Shown here piece after piece: positions 1 through 7,525 of a stretch of DNA of 44,678 bases (the stretch's first letter is position 1; every line of letters begins with the position of its first letter). The position numbers and the translations under genes were made by a program. The notes below the pieces were generated by a model. It was not told where the DNA came from. It ran no database searches and saw only the letters and a list, made by a program, of their open reading frames with translations. Source of the stretch: GCA-002282575 sp964519885 (GTDB lineage Bacteria > Pseudomonadota > Gammaproteobacteria > Thiomicrospirales > Thiomicrospiraceae); the NCBI GenBank assembly GCA_964519885.1, contig CAZFLX010000020.1:1-44678 (forward strand), written 5' to 3'.

Positions 1-343
1 GTTAATGGTTTCATTATAACGCAACCTATTGGAAATAAAGAACCTAGTTAGCAGGCATACGGGGGGAGTACCGCTTAGGTGTGGATTGGGAGCAGTAAGA
101 ATGGAGCGACACAAAACGAGCCGTAATTTGCTAATGAGTCGAAGCGTTAAGGTGTGTAGGTTATTATGTGATGCTAGTTTGTAGGTTATTGCTACTCGAC
201 ACAGCTTGCCCGTCAAGAGGCAAAGCTGGGGAAGAAAACGGATTAAAAAGGCTCAAATCTGCAAGCAACCAGCAAGCAACTCTTGACTATATATCGGTTA
301 GACGATAAATTTAAGCAAGTATGAACAACGGCTTAGAAACAAT
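1..343. other. Unassigned DNA upstream of tRNA-Asn
   Basis: I recognise no gene here. The only frame open from the window edge closes at a stop at 49-51, so it could be the last 16 codons of an upstream gene, but this is too short to judge. Two small structures are visible: an 11-base direct repeat (TGTAGGTTATT at 155-165 and 180-190), and an imperfect inverted repeat around 203-227 (AGCTTGCC against GGCAAAGCT). The last 60 bases contain the tRNA promoter. Confidence 0.5.
283..310 (+). promoter_or_regulatory. Sigma-70 promoter of tRNA-Asn
   Basis: TTGACT at 283-288 is followed, after a 16-base spacer, by ATAAAT at 305-310. Transcription would start near 316-318, about 27 bases before the mature tRNA. 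The good -35 and AT-rich -10 fit a constitutive stable-RNA promoter. Its position directly before the tRNA supports the call. Confidence 0.6.
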
Positions 344-419
344 TCCCTGATAGCTCAGTCGGTAGAGCGACGGACTGTTAATCCGCAGGTCCCTGGTTCG
401 AGTCCAGGTCGGGGAGCCA
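344..419 (+). tRNA. tRNA-Asn (anticodon GTT)
   Basis: The 76-base cloverleaf is complete. The acceptor stem pairs TCCCTGA (344-350) with TCGGGGA (409-415), containing one G-T pair. The D arm contains AGCTCAGTCGGTAGAGC. The anticodon stem-loop has GTT at 377-379. The T loop contains GGTTCGAGTCC, and the discriminator G is followed by an encoded CCA (417-419). GTT reads AAC and AAU codons, so this is asparagine tRNA. It is a single-gene transcript with its own promoter and terminator. I saw no second copy of its 3' end in the window, so there is no sign of an integrated element using this tRNA. Confidence 0.97.
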
Positions 420-455
420 AATTCGGTTTATAATTCATAGAGTTGTAAATATCAT

Positions 456-491
456 AAAAAGCCACCGCTTATTGTAAACGGTGGCTTTTTT
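456..491 (+). terminator. Rho-independent terminator after tRNA-Asn
   Basis: GCCACCG (461-467) pairs with CGGTGGC (479-485). The stem is preceded by an A run and followed by six Ts. It ends the tRNA transcript. The flanking A and T runs make it potentially bidirectional. Confidence 0.9.
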
Positions 492-531
492 GTTTCTATC
501 GTCTGGTTTTTGTTTTTCGATCAGGTCATAA

Positions 532-582
532 TTGAGTTAAAGACTCAGAGTCATTAAACGCATCATATATAGTTTAACTCAA
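532..582. promoter_or_regulatory. Nested inverted repeats before the cytosine deaminase gene
   Basis: A perfect 10-base inverted repeat (TTGAGTTAAA at 532-541, TTTAACTCAA at 573-582) flanks a small palindrome, GACTC-A-GAGTC (542-552). The right arm ends just before the AAGGA ribosome-binding site of the next gene. The arrangement suggests either an operator pair or an mRNA hairpin that could mask the ribosome-binding site. Which one applies cannot be told from sequence, and I see no strong -35/-10 pair in this stretch. Confidence 0.45.
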
Positions 583-596
583 TAAGGATTGCCGTT

Positions 597-1172
597 ATGG
601 GACCTTTATTTTCAGTCGATACGCCGATTAGCGATGAGGTGCTGCGTGCGGTAGCGCACATGCCTACGCGCAGTTTGCCCGTACTTATGGATGCGTCGTT
701 CAGCCAACAGCTAACCGATAAACAATTTATGCGTATTGCGGTTTGGCTGGCACAGAAAAGCTATGATGAAGGGGGCTGTCCCATTGGCGCTGTCATCATC
801 GATAACGAGACTCGGCAAATCTTAGGCAAGGGTCACAATACGCTAGTGCAAGAAAATCATCCTTATAATCATGGCGAAACCGCTGCACTGAGAGATGCGG
901 GACGCATTGATTTTAGTCGAACTACCTTATTTACATCACTGAGTCCTTGTAATATTTGTGCCAGTCTGTTGACCATGCGTGGTTTTTCACGCGTGGTGGT
1001 GGGAGATGTGACGAATGCATCAGGTAGTGAAAGCTATATGACCGAGCAGGGTGTTCGGGTAGAAATTAAAGAAGATCGTCAAGGCATTGAACTTTACGCA
1101 CGCTTTCGTCAAGAAAGTCCACTGTTAGAACTAGAAGATTGGCGTGGTGTTTGTGCCACACATCAGCATTAA
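597..1172 (+). CDS. Fungal-type cytosine deaminase-like protein (CDA superfamily)
   Basis: This 191-aa zinc-dependent deaminase resembles yeast cytosine deaminase (cytosine to uracil, pyrimidine salvage) more than bacterial CodA, which is an amidohydrolase. Residues about 40-190 carry the family landmarks. They are an N-terminal helix followed by GGCPIGAVII, the zinc/proton-shuttle motif HGE in NHGETAALRDAGR, and the zinc motif PCNIC in SLSPCNICASLLTM. The C-terminal tail, with acidic residues and Trp near LELEDW, resembles the yeast lid. About 35 extra N-terminal residues are unlike the 158-residue yeast enzyme. AAGGA eight bases before the ATG supports this start. A related guanine or other base deaminase is possible, but the SLSPC motif and tail favour cytosine. 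The protein is cytoplasmic. Confidence 0.75.
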   Translation: MGPLFSVDTPISDEVLRAVAHMPTRSLPVLMDASFSQQLTDKQFMRIAVWLAQKSYDEGGCPIGAVIIDNETRQILGKGHNTLVQENHPYNHGETAALRDAGRIDFSRTTLFTSLSPCNICASLLTMRGFSRVVVGDVTNASGSESYMTEQGVRVEIKEDRQGIELYARFRQESPLLELEDWRGVCATHQH

Positions 1173-1210
1173 ATAAGTTACAATCAAGTTATTATGAGCG
1201 AGGTGAACCT

Positions 1211-1444
1211 ATGTTGATTGATGTTAAACCTTTATTTGCCTGCGCGGTGGCTAAAAGCGAACCTAAGATTGTCGAACGTATTCTAGTGTCGGTGTTACCA
1301 GAACTCATGGCACATCACATCAATATTACGCCCGAAATGCTAGAAGGCTCAGATCCCATTATGGTTCCTGAAGCCTTGTATTTACGTATGATTCAGGCGG
1401 CAGAAAGCCTAACAGGTATTTCATGCGAAACGGTAGGTAATTAA
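1211..1444 (+). CDS. Small protein of unknown function (77 aa)
   Basis: I do not recognise this protein. The ATG at 1211 is preferred over an upstream in-frame start at 1139 because it has an AGGTG ribosome-binding site seven bases upstream, while the longer version would overlap the deaminase gene. The product is a soluble, helical-looking polypeptide with motifs such as KIVERILVSVLPELM and two cysteines. It has no signal peptide or membrane segment. It ends one base before the V4R-like gene, so the two are almost certainly co-transcribed with the histidine kinase that follows. That context suggests a signalling accessory role, which is inference only. Confidence 0.7.
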   Translation: MLIDVKPLFACAVAKSEPKIVERILVSVLPELMAHHINITPEMLEGSDPIMVPEALYLRMIQAAESLTGISCETVGN

Positions 1445-1445
1445 A

Positions 1446-2696
1446 ATGAATTACCAACTGTTTGATATTAATCGCTATCCCTATGATGTCGCTCATAATT
1501 ACTTGGAAATTGCCGGTGAAGCCATGGTGTTTCATTGTCACCATTATGTCAATTATTTACAGCGTTCCATTTTAGATGCAGAGTATATTGATTCTGCTCG
1601 ATTTTTAATTGGCTCAGCAGCCGATGCGGTTTATCATCAATTAAGTCATTTGTGTCAGGGTTTGTCGGTTGATGATGCCAAGTTGATGGCGCAAGAAATG
1701 TATCAAGCCTTTGGTTATGGTCTCATTGACTTATCAACCTTAACCGCCGAGGGTGGTGAGGTGTCAACCTATAAATCCTTTTACTCAAAAACTTGGGTGA
1801 TGAAGTTTGGTAACAGTCAAAAGCCAGTGGACTATTACACCACCGGTTATATCGCTGCTGCTTTTGCGGTGATTTATAACTTACCGCTAAGCCGTGTATT
1901 TGCCCAGCAAACCCATTGCATGGCGATGGGCGATTCCATGAATGTCCACCAAATTCGCGTGGCAGAAAGCAATTTTTCACTGTATGGACCTAAGCGAGTC
2001 ACTGAATTTAAGGCGGTAGAAAAGCTTTCTCTCAATTGGGAGCATGAAGCGGCGATTACTCAGGCTTTCTTAGGCGCTCATGCTACCTTTGTTGGCAATG
2101 CCGAGGGTTTTATCCCAGCGTTTGGGGTTTATTTGGTTCGAAATCAAAGCGACTTTATTAACCGATTGCAAATCGAGTTTATGTTAGCCATGCAGTCGGT
2201 CGCTGGTGATTATGGGGTCAGTTTGGCGCGCGAGTTATTGCTAGAAGCCGGTCATGCCTGTGGATTCTTTACTTATGCGGGTGTGATGACGTCACCAGAA
2301 TGGAAGCAAGTTGTTTCGCCTTATCTTCACAGCAAAGAAGATTGGATTAAAGGCTTATCGGCACTCATTAACACCATGGGATGGGGTTATCATACCGCTG
2401 TGACCTTATCGCAAGAAAAAGCGATTTTCCGCAATTACAACGACTTTGAAGACTTAAGTTATATGCGTTTATATGGTGACCAGCCATTACCTAAATTCCC
2501 CATTCACTGGGCAAATAGCGGCGGTTTTACCGGTCTGATGCAACTGATTTACAACACCGATTTGGTTGAAGGAAAGTTGACGGACAGTGAGGAAGGTTTT
2601 CGCCAAATGCGCCGTTCTAAGGCCAAGTATAAAACTAATATGACTAAGGGCATCACTTGTGGTGATGACTATTTGGAAGTCGAAGTCTATTTATAA
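1446..2696 (+). CDS. Tandem V4R-like (4-vinyl reductase type) sensory protein
   Basis: This 416-aa soluble protein looks like two copies of a V4R-type ligand-binding fold. In the first half a helical segment leads into AFGYGLIDL (near residue 92), a central beta region, and then RVFAQQTHCMAMGDSMNV, which resembles the E..C..G...C end motif of V4R domains. The second half repeats the order, with INTMGWGYHT near 310 and a closing ITCGDDYLEVEVYL. V4R domains bind small hydrophobic ligands or metals and occur as sensor modules of regulators. The gene lies between the 77-aa unknown and a hybrid histidine kinase with gaps of 1 and 14 bases, so a sensory input to that kinase is plausible. The domain call rests on motif reading and is moderate. 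Confidence 0.6.
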   Translation: MNYQLFDINRYPYDVAHNYLEIAGEAMVFHCHHYVNYLQRSILDAEYIDSARFLIGSAADAVYHQLSHLCQGLSVDDAKLMAQEMYQAFGYGLIDLSTLTAEGGEVSTYKSFYSKTWVMKFGNSQKPVDYYTTGYIAAAFAVIYNLPLSRVFAQQTHCMAMGDSMNVHQIRVAESNFSLYGPKRVTEFKAVEKLSLNWEHEAAITQAFLGAHATFVGNAEGFIPAFGVYLVRNQSDFINRLQIEFMLAMQSVAGDYGVSLARELLLEAGHACGFFTYAGVMTSPEWKQVVSPYLHSKEDWIKGLSALINTMGWGYHTAVTLSQEKAIFRNYNDFEDLSYMRLYGDQPLPKFPIHWANSGGFTGLMQLIYNTDLVEGKLTDSEEGFRQMRRSKAKYKTNMTKGITCGDDYLEVEVYL

Positions 2697-2710
2697 AGGG
2701 TCTTGAGTCC

Positions 2711-4882
2711 ATGCTAAGCGAAAGCCGTCAACTGGCATTTTATCGACAGCTGCATGCGCAGTGGCAACCAGTTAATGAAACCTATAGTGTCGATCATCTT
2801 ATCGAGCTGGGGTTGGACTTCGTCACCGATCAATTGAGTTTTACCAAAGCCATTGTGTTGTTGCATGACGATCAAACAGGGTTGTTCAAAGTGGCCACCC
2901 ATCGTGGTTTCAGTGATGCCTTGCCGCCTATTTTTTTTCAAACCATCCGTGTGCTGCTCTCTGGTGAGATTGTCGAGACCTTAAGACATCAGCAACCTTA
3001 CCTAATCCAGCATCCGGCTTTACCACCCAGTATTGCACAAGCTTTATTGGCGCAACTGAATTTCAGTGAAGCCTATGTACAAATTTTTGCAGGCGATGTG
3101 GAAGTTCCCTACGGATTAATCATTGCTGGTTTTGAACAGACAGATGAGCATCAACGATTGTTAAATACGCATTATGTTGGCATGCTGCGAGATCTGGTTG
3201 ACCAGTTGTCGCGATCGGTTAATATGGTGGTGTTTTATCAGGCATGGGAAGCGGAAAAACGCTTATTAAATGACAATATCAACAAGAAAACCAAAGCCTT
3301 GCTTGATCAGAAGGAACAGTTTGAAGCCATTTTTAGAGCCTCTAAAGACGGTATTGCCATTTTAGATGTGCATACCACCGCCTTTCTGGAAGTGAATCAA
3401 GCCTATCAAGAACTCACCGGGTTTTCTCGCAGCGAATTGCTCGGTAAAAGTTGTATTTCGCTAACCAGTGATGAGGATATGCCCATCTCTCTGGAAATGA
3501 TGGAGTTGGTAAAACGCAAAGGCTTTGTATCCGATTTTCAGAAAGCCTGTGTGGTGAGTAACCAAAAGCGCATTATTGTGAATGTAAATATGGTGATGAT
3601 GCAGGAGCATCAGCAAATTTTGTTAACCGCTAAAGACATTACCGAACAGGTGAGATTGGCTAATGAAATTCACCTGAAAAATGCCGAATTGACCGAATTA
3701 ACGCAAAACTTAGAACAAAAAGTTACTCAGCGTACTGAAGAGTTGTCCTTTGCCCTTGAGCAAGCGCAAAGTGCCGTTAAAGCTAAGAGCGAATTTTTGG
3801 CGGTGATGAGTCATGAAATTCGAACACCGATGAATGGCTTGTTGGGTATGGCGACTTTACTCAGCCAATCCGAATTAAAAGACGAGCAAAGAGAACAGCT
3901 GAACATTTTAGAAAGTAGTGGTCGATCATTACTGAATATTATTAATGATATTTTAGATTTTTCTAAAATTGAAGCCGGTAAACTCGATCTTGAACAGCGT
4001 CCTTTTAGTTTAATGGCTTTGTTGCAAGAGTTAAAAGCCATGTTTGAACCTCAGGCACGCGCTAAAGGATTGTCTTTCCGCTTGGAAATTAAGGCAGGAA
4101 CGCCAGATAGAATTGTCGGTGATACTATGCGTTTGAAGCAAGTTTGCACTAACTTCTTGTCTAATAGTATTAAGTTCACCCATCAAGGAGAAGTGAGTCT
4201 ACTGTGCCAGTTTAGTGAGCGATCGGATGGCATTCAAATTAGTGTTTGCGATACCGGTATTGGTATTGCCCCTGAGCATCAAGCTAAACTATTTAGCGCT
4301 TTTACTCAGGCCGACACGTCCATTACGCGAGAATACGGCGGTACGGGGTTGGGTTTAGCCATTTGTCGTAACCTCGTGGGTTTGATGGACGGACAAATTT
4401 GGGTGAATAGTGAGTTAAATAAAGGCAGTTGCTTCACCTTCGATTTTAGTGCTCAAACTGTTACCGAGCCAGAAGCACTGCCAATTCAAAGCGCCGCCTT
4501 GCCTAAAGTGGATGTGACGCAGTTAAAGGTGTTAGTCGTTGAAGATAACGCCATTAACCGCATGATTATTAATAAACTGTTGCAAAAAATCGGCATAGTG
4601 GCAGATAATTCTGTCGATGGATTGGAAGCGGTGGCAGCAGTACAAGGCAAAGCCTATGATGTGATATTGATGGACATGCAAATGCCTCGAATGGATGGTC
4701 TGTCTGCTACACGAAAAATTCGTGAATTAAATGATGTGCAACAACCACACATTATTGCCCTAACGGCTAATGCTTTTGAAGAGGACAAACAGCGCTGTTT
4801 CGAAGCGGGTATGAATGACTTTTTAAGCAAGCCTATCGTATTTGATAACTTAGTTGGATCCTTAGAGCGCGTCTACGCCTAA
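2711..4882 (+). CDS. Hybrid sensor histidine kinase (GAF-PAS-HisKA-HATPase-REC)
   Basis: This 723-aa cytoplasmic phosphorelay kinase has no transmembrane segment. An N-terminal GAF-like region (about 20-185) precedes a PAS domain (about 200-320, starting FEAIFRASKDGIAILD) and a coiled linker (322-358). HisKA has H368 in MSHEIRTPMNG. The catalytic ATPase domain follows with the N box NFLSNSIKFT (about 480), DTGIGI (about 514) and GTGLGLAI (about 545). A C-terminal receiver (about 603-722) has phospho-acceptor D655 in LMDMQMPRMDG. There is no HPt domain, so phosphate must leave to a separate protein or the receiver acts directly. It is the last gene of the unit with the 77-aa and V4R-like proteins. 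The input ligand is unknown, and no dedicated output regulator is visible. Confidence 0.93.
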   Translation: MLSESRQLAFYRQLHAQWQPVNETYSVDHLIELGLDFVTDQLSFTKAIVLLHDDQTGLFKVATHRGFSDALPPIFFQTIRVLLSGEIVETLRHQQPYLIQHPALPPSIAQALLAQLNFSEAYVQIFAGDVEVPYGLIIAGFEQTDEHQRLLNTHYVGMLRDLVDQLSRSVNMVVFYQAWEAEKRLLNDNINKKTKALLDQKEQFEAIFRASKDGIAILDVHTTAFLEVNQAYQELTGFSRSELLGKSCISLTSDEDMPISLEMMELVKRKGFVSDFQKACVVSNQKRIIVNVNMVMMQEHQQILLTAKDITEQVRLANEIHLKNAELTELTQNLEQKVTQRTEELSFALEQAQSAVKAKSEFLAVMSHEIRTPMNGLLGMATLLSQSELKDEQREQLNILESSGRSLLNIINDILDFSKIEAGKLDLEQRPFSLMALLQELKAMFEPQARAKGLSFRLEIKAGTPDRIVGDTMRLKQVCTNFLSNSIKFTHQGEVSLLCQFSERSDGIQISVCDTGIGIAPEHQAKLFSAFTQADTSITREYGGTGLGLAICRNLVGLMDGQIWVNSELNKGSCFTFDFSAQTVTEPEALPIQSAALPKVDVTQLKVLVVEDNAINRMIINKLLQKIGIVADNSVDGLEAVAAVQGKAYDVILMDMQMPRMDGLSATRKIRELNDVQQPHIIALTANAFEEDKQRCFEAGMNDFLSKPIVFDNLVGSLERVYA

Positions 4883-4898
4883 TTGAGCATCCGACAGA

Positions 4899-4935
4899 CT
4901 TATCCCCAGTTTATGTTGGTAAGCTTGGGGATAAG
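4899..4935. terminator. Hairpin after the histidine kinase gene
   Basis: CTTATCCCCA (4899-4908) pairs with TGGGGATAAG (4926-4935) across a 17-base loop. It lies just past the kinase stop and before the next promoter, as a transcription end would. It lacks a following T run, so it may be a processing or Rho-linked stem rather than an intrinsic terminator. Confidence 0.4.
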
Positions 4936-4981
4936 CACGGGGATAGTGTTGGGATAATGTCATACTTAGTTGAGTCTAAAC

Positions 4982-4990
4982 TGGTATAAT
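4982..4990 (+). promoter_or_regulatory. Extended -10 promoter of ybiT
   Basis: TGGTATAAT (4982-4990) is a consensus extended -10 (TGn plus TATAAT) 35 bases before the GTG start of ybiT. No good -35 lies at the proper distance (TTGAGT at 4970 is too close), which is usual for extended -10 promoters. Confidence 0.6.
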
Positions 4991-5025
4991 AGCGCTTTTG
5001 TTATTGTTTATTCTGGATATTTCTC

Positions 5026-6621
5026 GTGCTCGCTACTGCTAACATCACCATGCAATTTGGTCCCAAGCCTTTATTTCAAGATATTTCGGTTAAGTTTGGT
5101 AATGGTAACCGTTATGGTTTAATTGGTGCCAATGGTTGTGGTAAATCGACCTTTATGAAAATTCTAGGGGGCGATTTAGAGCCGACATCGGGCAATGTGA
5201 TGTTGGATGATGGCGAAAAGTTGGGTAAGTTACGTCAGGATCAATTTGCCTTTGAAGCTTTTTCGGTCATTGATACGGTGATTATGGGCGATGCGCGTTT
5301 ATGGGAAGTAAAGCAAGAGCGCGACCGTATTTATGGCTTAGCGGAAATGAGTGAAGAAGACGGCATGAAAGTCGCCGATTTGGAAGTCGAGTTTGCTGAA
5401 CTAGATGGCTACACGGCTGAGTCTCGTGCGGGTGAGTTACTTTTGGGTGTGGGTATTGAAGAAAGCCTGCATTATGGGTTAATGAGTGCCGTCGCACCTG
5501 GTTGGAAACTTCGTGTGCTTTTGGCTCAGGCTTTGTTTGCTGATCCTGATATTTTATTGCTTGATGAGCCAACCAATAACCTGGATATTCATACCATTGA
5601 ATGGCTAGAAAATGTGTTGAATGCGCGTAATAGCACCATGATTATTATCTCGCATGACCGCCATTTCTTAAATTCGGTGTGTACCCACATGGCCGATTTA
5701 GACTATGGTGCGTTGAATATTTTCCCAGGTAATTATGACGATTACATGATTGCTGCCGAAGCCATTCAGGCTAAAATGCGTTCGGAAAACGATAAGAAGA
5801 AAGCTCAAATTGCCGAGTTGCAAAGTTTCGTTTCGCGCTTCTCAGCGAATGCCTCTAAAGCACGTCAGGCGACGTCTCGTGCTAAACAGTTGGAAAAAAT
5901 TGAGTTGGCTGAAATTAAGCCCTCAAGCCGTCAGAATCCGTTTATCCGTTTTGATCAAGATAAGAAACTCTATCGCTTGGCGTTGGAAGTGGAAAACTTG
6001 GCGAAAGGTTTTGATGGTAACACCTTATTCTCTGGACTCAGCTTTATGTGTGAAGTGGGTGAGCGTATTGCGGTAATTGGTCAGAATGGTGCCGGTAAAA
6101 CTACCTTATTACGTACGTTGATTGGTGAAACAGAAGCTGATAAGGGTAAGGTTAAATGGTCTGAGAACGTGCAAATTGGTTACTTTTCTCAAGATCATGT
6201 GACTGAATTTGAAGCAGACATGAATCTGTTCGATTGGATGACGCAGTGGAAAAAACCGAGTGATGATGAACAAGCCATTCGTGCGGTGTTAGGTCGTTTG
6301 CTGTTTAATGCCGACGATATTAAAAAATCGGTGAAGGTGTTATCGGGTGGTGAAAAAGGGCGCATGCTGTATGGTAAATTGATGCTGGAAAAGCCAAACG
6401 TGCTGATTATGGATGAACCCACCAACCACATGGATATGGAGTCGATTGAGTCGCTCAACTTGGCGTTGGAAAACTACCCAGGTACGCTGATTTTCGTCAG
6501 TCACGACCGTGAGTTTGTGTCGTCATTGGCGACACAAATCATCGAAATCATGCCAAATAAAGTAGAACACTTTATCGGTAATTACGAGGATTACCTTAAA
6601 GTTTACCAAGCGAATAAGTAA
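5026..6621 (+). CDS. ybiT: ABC-F ATPase YbiT
   Basis: This 531-aa soluble protein matches E. coli YbiT in length and order along its whole length. It has two ATP-binding cassettes without membrane domains. Walker A is at residues 34-42 (GANGCGKST) and near 353 (GQNGAGKTT). Walker B segments are near 177 (LLLDEPTNNLD) and 461 (IMDEPTNHMD). The interdomain linker around 245-310 contains FVSRFSANASKARQATSRA, which inserts at the ribosomal E site in this family. ABC-F proteins act on translating ribosomes; the exact role of YbiT is less settled. The start is GTG with no strong Shine-Dalgarno. The gene is monocistronic, between an extended -10 promoter and a strong terminator. Confidence 0.95.
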   Translation: MLATANITMQFGPKPLFQDISVKFGNGNRYGLIGANGCGKSTFMKILGGDLEPTSGNVMLDDGEKLGKLRQDQFAFEAFSVIDTVIMGDARLWEVKQERDRIYGLAEMSEEDGMKVADLEVEFAELDGYTAESRAGELLLGVGIEESLHYGLMSAVAPGWKLRVLLAQALFADPDILLLDEPTNNLDIHTIEWLENVLNARNSTMIIISHDRHFLNSVCTHMADLDYGALNIFPGNYDDYMIAAEAIQAKMRSENDKKKAQIAELQSFVSRFSANASKARQATSRAKQLEKIELAEIKPSSRQNPFIRFDQDKKLYRLALEVENLAKGFDGNTLFSGLSFMCEVGERIAVIGQNGAGKTTLLRTLIGETEADKGKVKWSENVQIGYFSQDHVTEFEADMNLFDWMTQWKKPSDDEQAIRAVLGRLLFNADDIKKSVKVLSGGEKGRMLYGKLMLEKPNVLIMDEPTNHMDMESIESLNLALENYPGTLIFVSHDREFVSSLATQIIEIMPNKVEHFIGNYEDYLKVYQANK

Positions 6622-6645
6622 GCTTGGTGTTAGTCTGACTCAATC

Positions 6646-6674
6646 AAGCCCCAGCATTAACTGGGGCTTTTTTG
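6646..6674 (+). terminator. Rho-independent terminator after ybiT
   Basis: AAGCCCCAG (6646-6654) pairs with CTGGGGCTT (6661-6669), followed by a run of Ts. It also faces the convergent toxin gene, whose stop lies 10 bases on. A near-copy including flanking bases occurs at 8276-8304. Confidence 0.9.
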
Positions 6675-6683
6675 TTTTCGCTT

Positions 6684-7019
6684 TCACAGCAACCGACAAA
6701 ACATGCTTTTAATTTGTAAACATTCTTCATCACTAATATGGGCAATGGCTTGCGAGCAGAAACGACGTTGATCAATGGCGCGCATCTGATCAAGCATGAT
6801 GTCTGAGTCTTGCATCAATTCTTCTCGCTGAGTGATTCTAAAGCGAAGAACATTATCAGAATTACTCAGCTGTGTTGTTAAGGGCAGAACAAGTACACTT
6901 GGGTGATCAAGCCGATTCAATAAATCGGTTTGCACCACCAAAGCAGGTCTTATTTTTCCTGCTTCGGTGCCTTTTGATGGATTGAAATTGACCAAATAAA
7001 TAGCACCTTGTTTAACCAT
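6684..7019 (-). CDS. MazF/PemK-family toxin (type II toxin-antitoxin endoribonuclease)
   Basis: This 111-aa protein has the MazF/PemK fold signature. It starts with a QGAIYLVNFNPSKGTEAGKIRP segment containing the typical G.I..v.f.p..G.E..k.RP pattern, then PALVVQTDLLNR. A middle strand VLVLPLTTQ and a late LMQDSDIMLDQMRAID follow. Family members cleave mRNA at short sites and are neutralised by a partner antitoxin. The ATG overlaps the antitoxin stop by eight bases, so the two are translationally coupled. Length is normal and the key Arg-Pro is present, so it is probably intact. Cleavage specificity cannot be read from sequence. Confidence 0.9.
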   Translation of the reverse strand: MVKQGAIYLVNFNPSKGTEAGKIRPALVVQTDLLNRLDHPSVLVLPLTTQLSNSDNVLRFRITQREELMQDSDIMLDQMRAIDQRRFCSQAIAHISDEECLQIKSMFCRLL

Positions 7020-7251
7020 TTAGATTATCACCATCTGCATCACTAAACGTGTCAAACATCGCGCTTGTTTCACTACGTACTTCTTTGGCAGATCGAATTA
7101 ATGCTTGTTCAAACAATCGCTCCTCGTTATAGCGGTTAAAGTTTTCAACCGCTTTACGAATATAATCGGTCTTGCTTTGATTCAGCTGTTTGGCTAGACG
7201 ATTGGTTTGGGCAATGAGGTCATCTGGTAATCTTAAAGATACGGCTGACAT
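7012..7251 (-). CDS. Ribbon-helix-helix antitoxin of the MazF/PemK pair
   Basis: This is a 79-aa protein. The N-terminal segment SAVSLRLPDDLIAQTNRLAK is a ribbon-helix-helix DNA-binding domain (beta strand then two helices), followed by NQSKTDYIRKAVENF. The acidic C-terminal half (about 45-79) is the usual disordered toxin-binding tail. I start it at 7251 rather than an upstream ATG at 7269, because GGAG sits seven bases before the inner ATG. It is first in the operon, overlaps the toxin gene, and probably autorepresses through the palindrome at 7274-7294. Confidence 0.9.
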   Translation of the reverse strand: MSAVSLRLPDDLIAQTNRLAKQLNQSKTDYIRKAVENFNRYNEERLFEQALIRSAKEVRSETSAMFDTFSDADGDNLNG

Positions 7252-7273
7252 GGAGCTTCTCCGATGCAAAATA

Positions 7274-7312
7274 AGTAATACAAATTGTATTACTATTTTG
7301 TAAATGCGACAA
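7274..7312 (-). promoter_or_regulatory. Promoter and palindromic operator of the toxin-antitoxin operon
   Basis: A perfect inverted repeat with 10-base arms around a single base lies at 7274-7294 (left arm AGTAATACAA). On the minus strand, -35 TTGTCG (7307-7312) and -10 TACAAT (7284-7289) are 17 bases apart, and the -10 lies inside the palindrome. Binding of the antitoxin dimer there would block RNA polymerase, the standard autoregulation of such operons. The binding itself is inferred. Confidence 0.75.
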
Positions 7313-7321
7313 GTTATCTTA

Positions 7322-7455
7322 TCAAGCGTTCTTTAGCTGTGTTTTTTCAGTCGATTGTTCATGCTGGGTCATCCCTGTGGCGGTATTTTTCCACAGTTGC
7401 ACGGCAGCGAGGCGTTGTCGGTGTTAGAGTGCAAATAGTTGTTGCTGAACAGTAA
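7322..7455 (-). pseudogene. Remnant 1 of an outer-membrane efflux (NodT/OprM-type) gene
   Basis: Bases 7368-7435 are close to the 3' end of the intact efflux gene at 8983-10434. Read on the minus strand, the frame gives HRQRLAAVQLWKNTATGMT, then its own tail (QHEQSTEKTQLKNA) and a TGA at 7322-7324. Just upstream an in-frame stop interrupts the frame, and VQQQLFAL appears, resembling the YQQQLLRD segment of the intact protein. This is therefore an internally deleted paralogue with a distinct C-terminus, not a copy of the neighbouring gene. It cannot encode a functional barrel. Confidence 0.75.
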
Positions 7456-7456
7456 T

Positions 7457-7486
7457 TTGTTCATTTTTTTTGAACCCTGATACAAT
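7457..7486 (+). promoter_or_regulatory. Putative promoter of the 82-aa membrane protein gene
   Basis: TTGTTC (7457-7462) and TACAAT (7481-7486) are separated by 18 bases, placing a start about 32 bases before the ATG at 7526. This is a reasonable sigma-70 match in an otherwise non-coding stretch. Confidence 0.45.
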
Positions 7487-7525
7487 TACTTCATTAAAAT
7501 AAGTCTTAAAGAAGGCTGTTAAAGT

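Noticed and set aside
344..419. tRNA-Asn as an island integration site
   Set aside because: No duplicated tRNA 3' end or integrase was seen in the window.
4970..4990. TTGAGT as -35 for the TATAAT at 4985
   Set aside because: The spacer is nine bases, far too short; the promoter is better read as extended -10.
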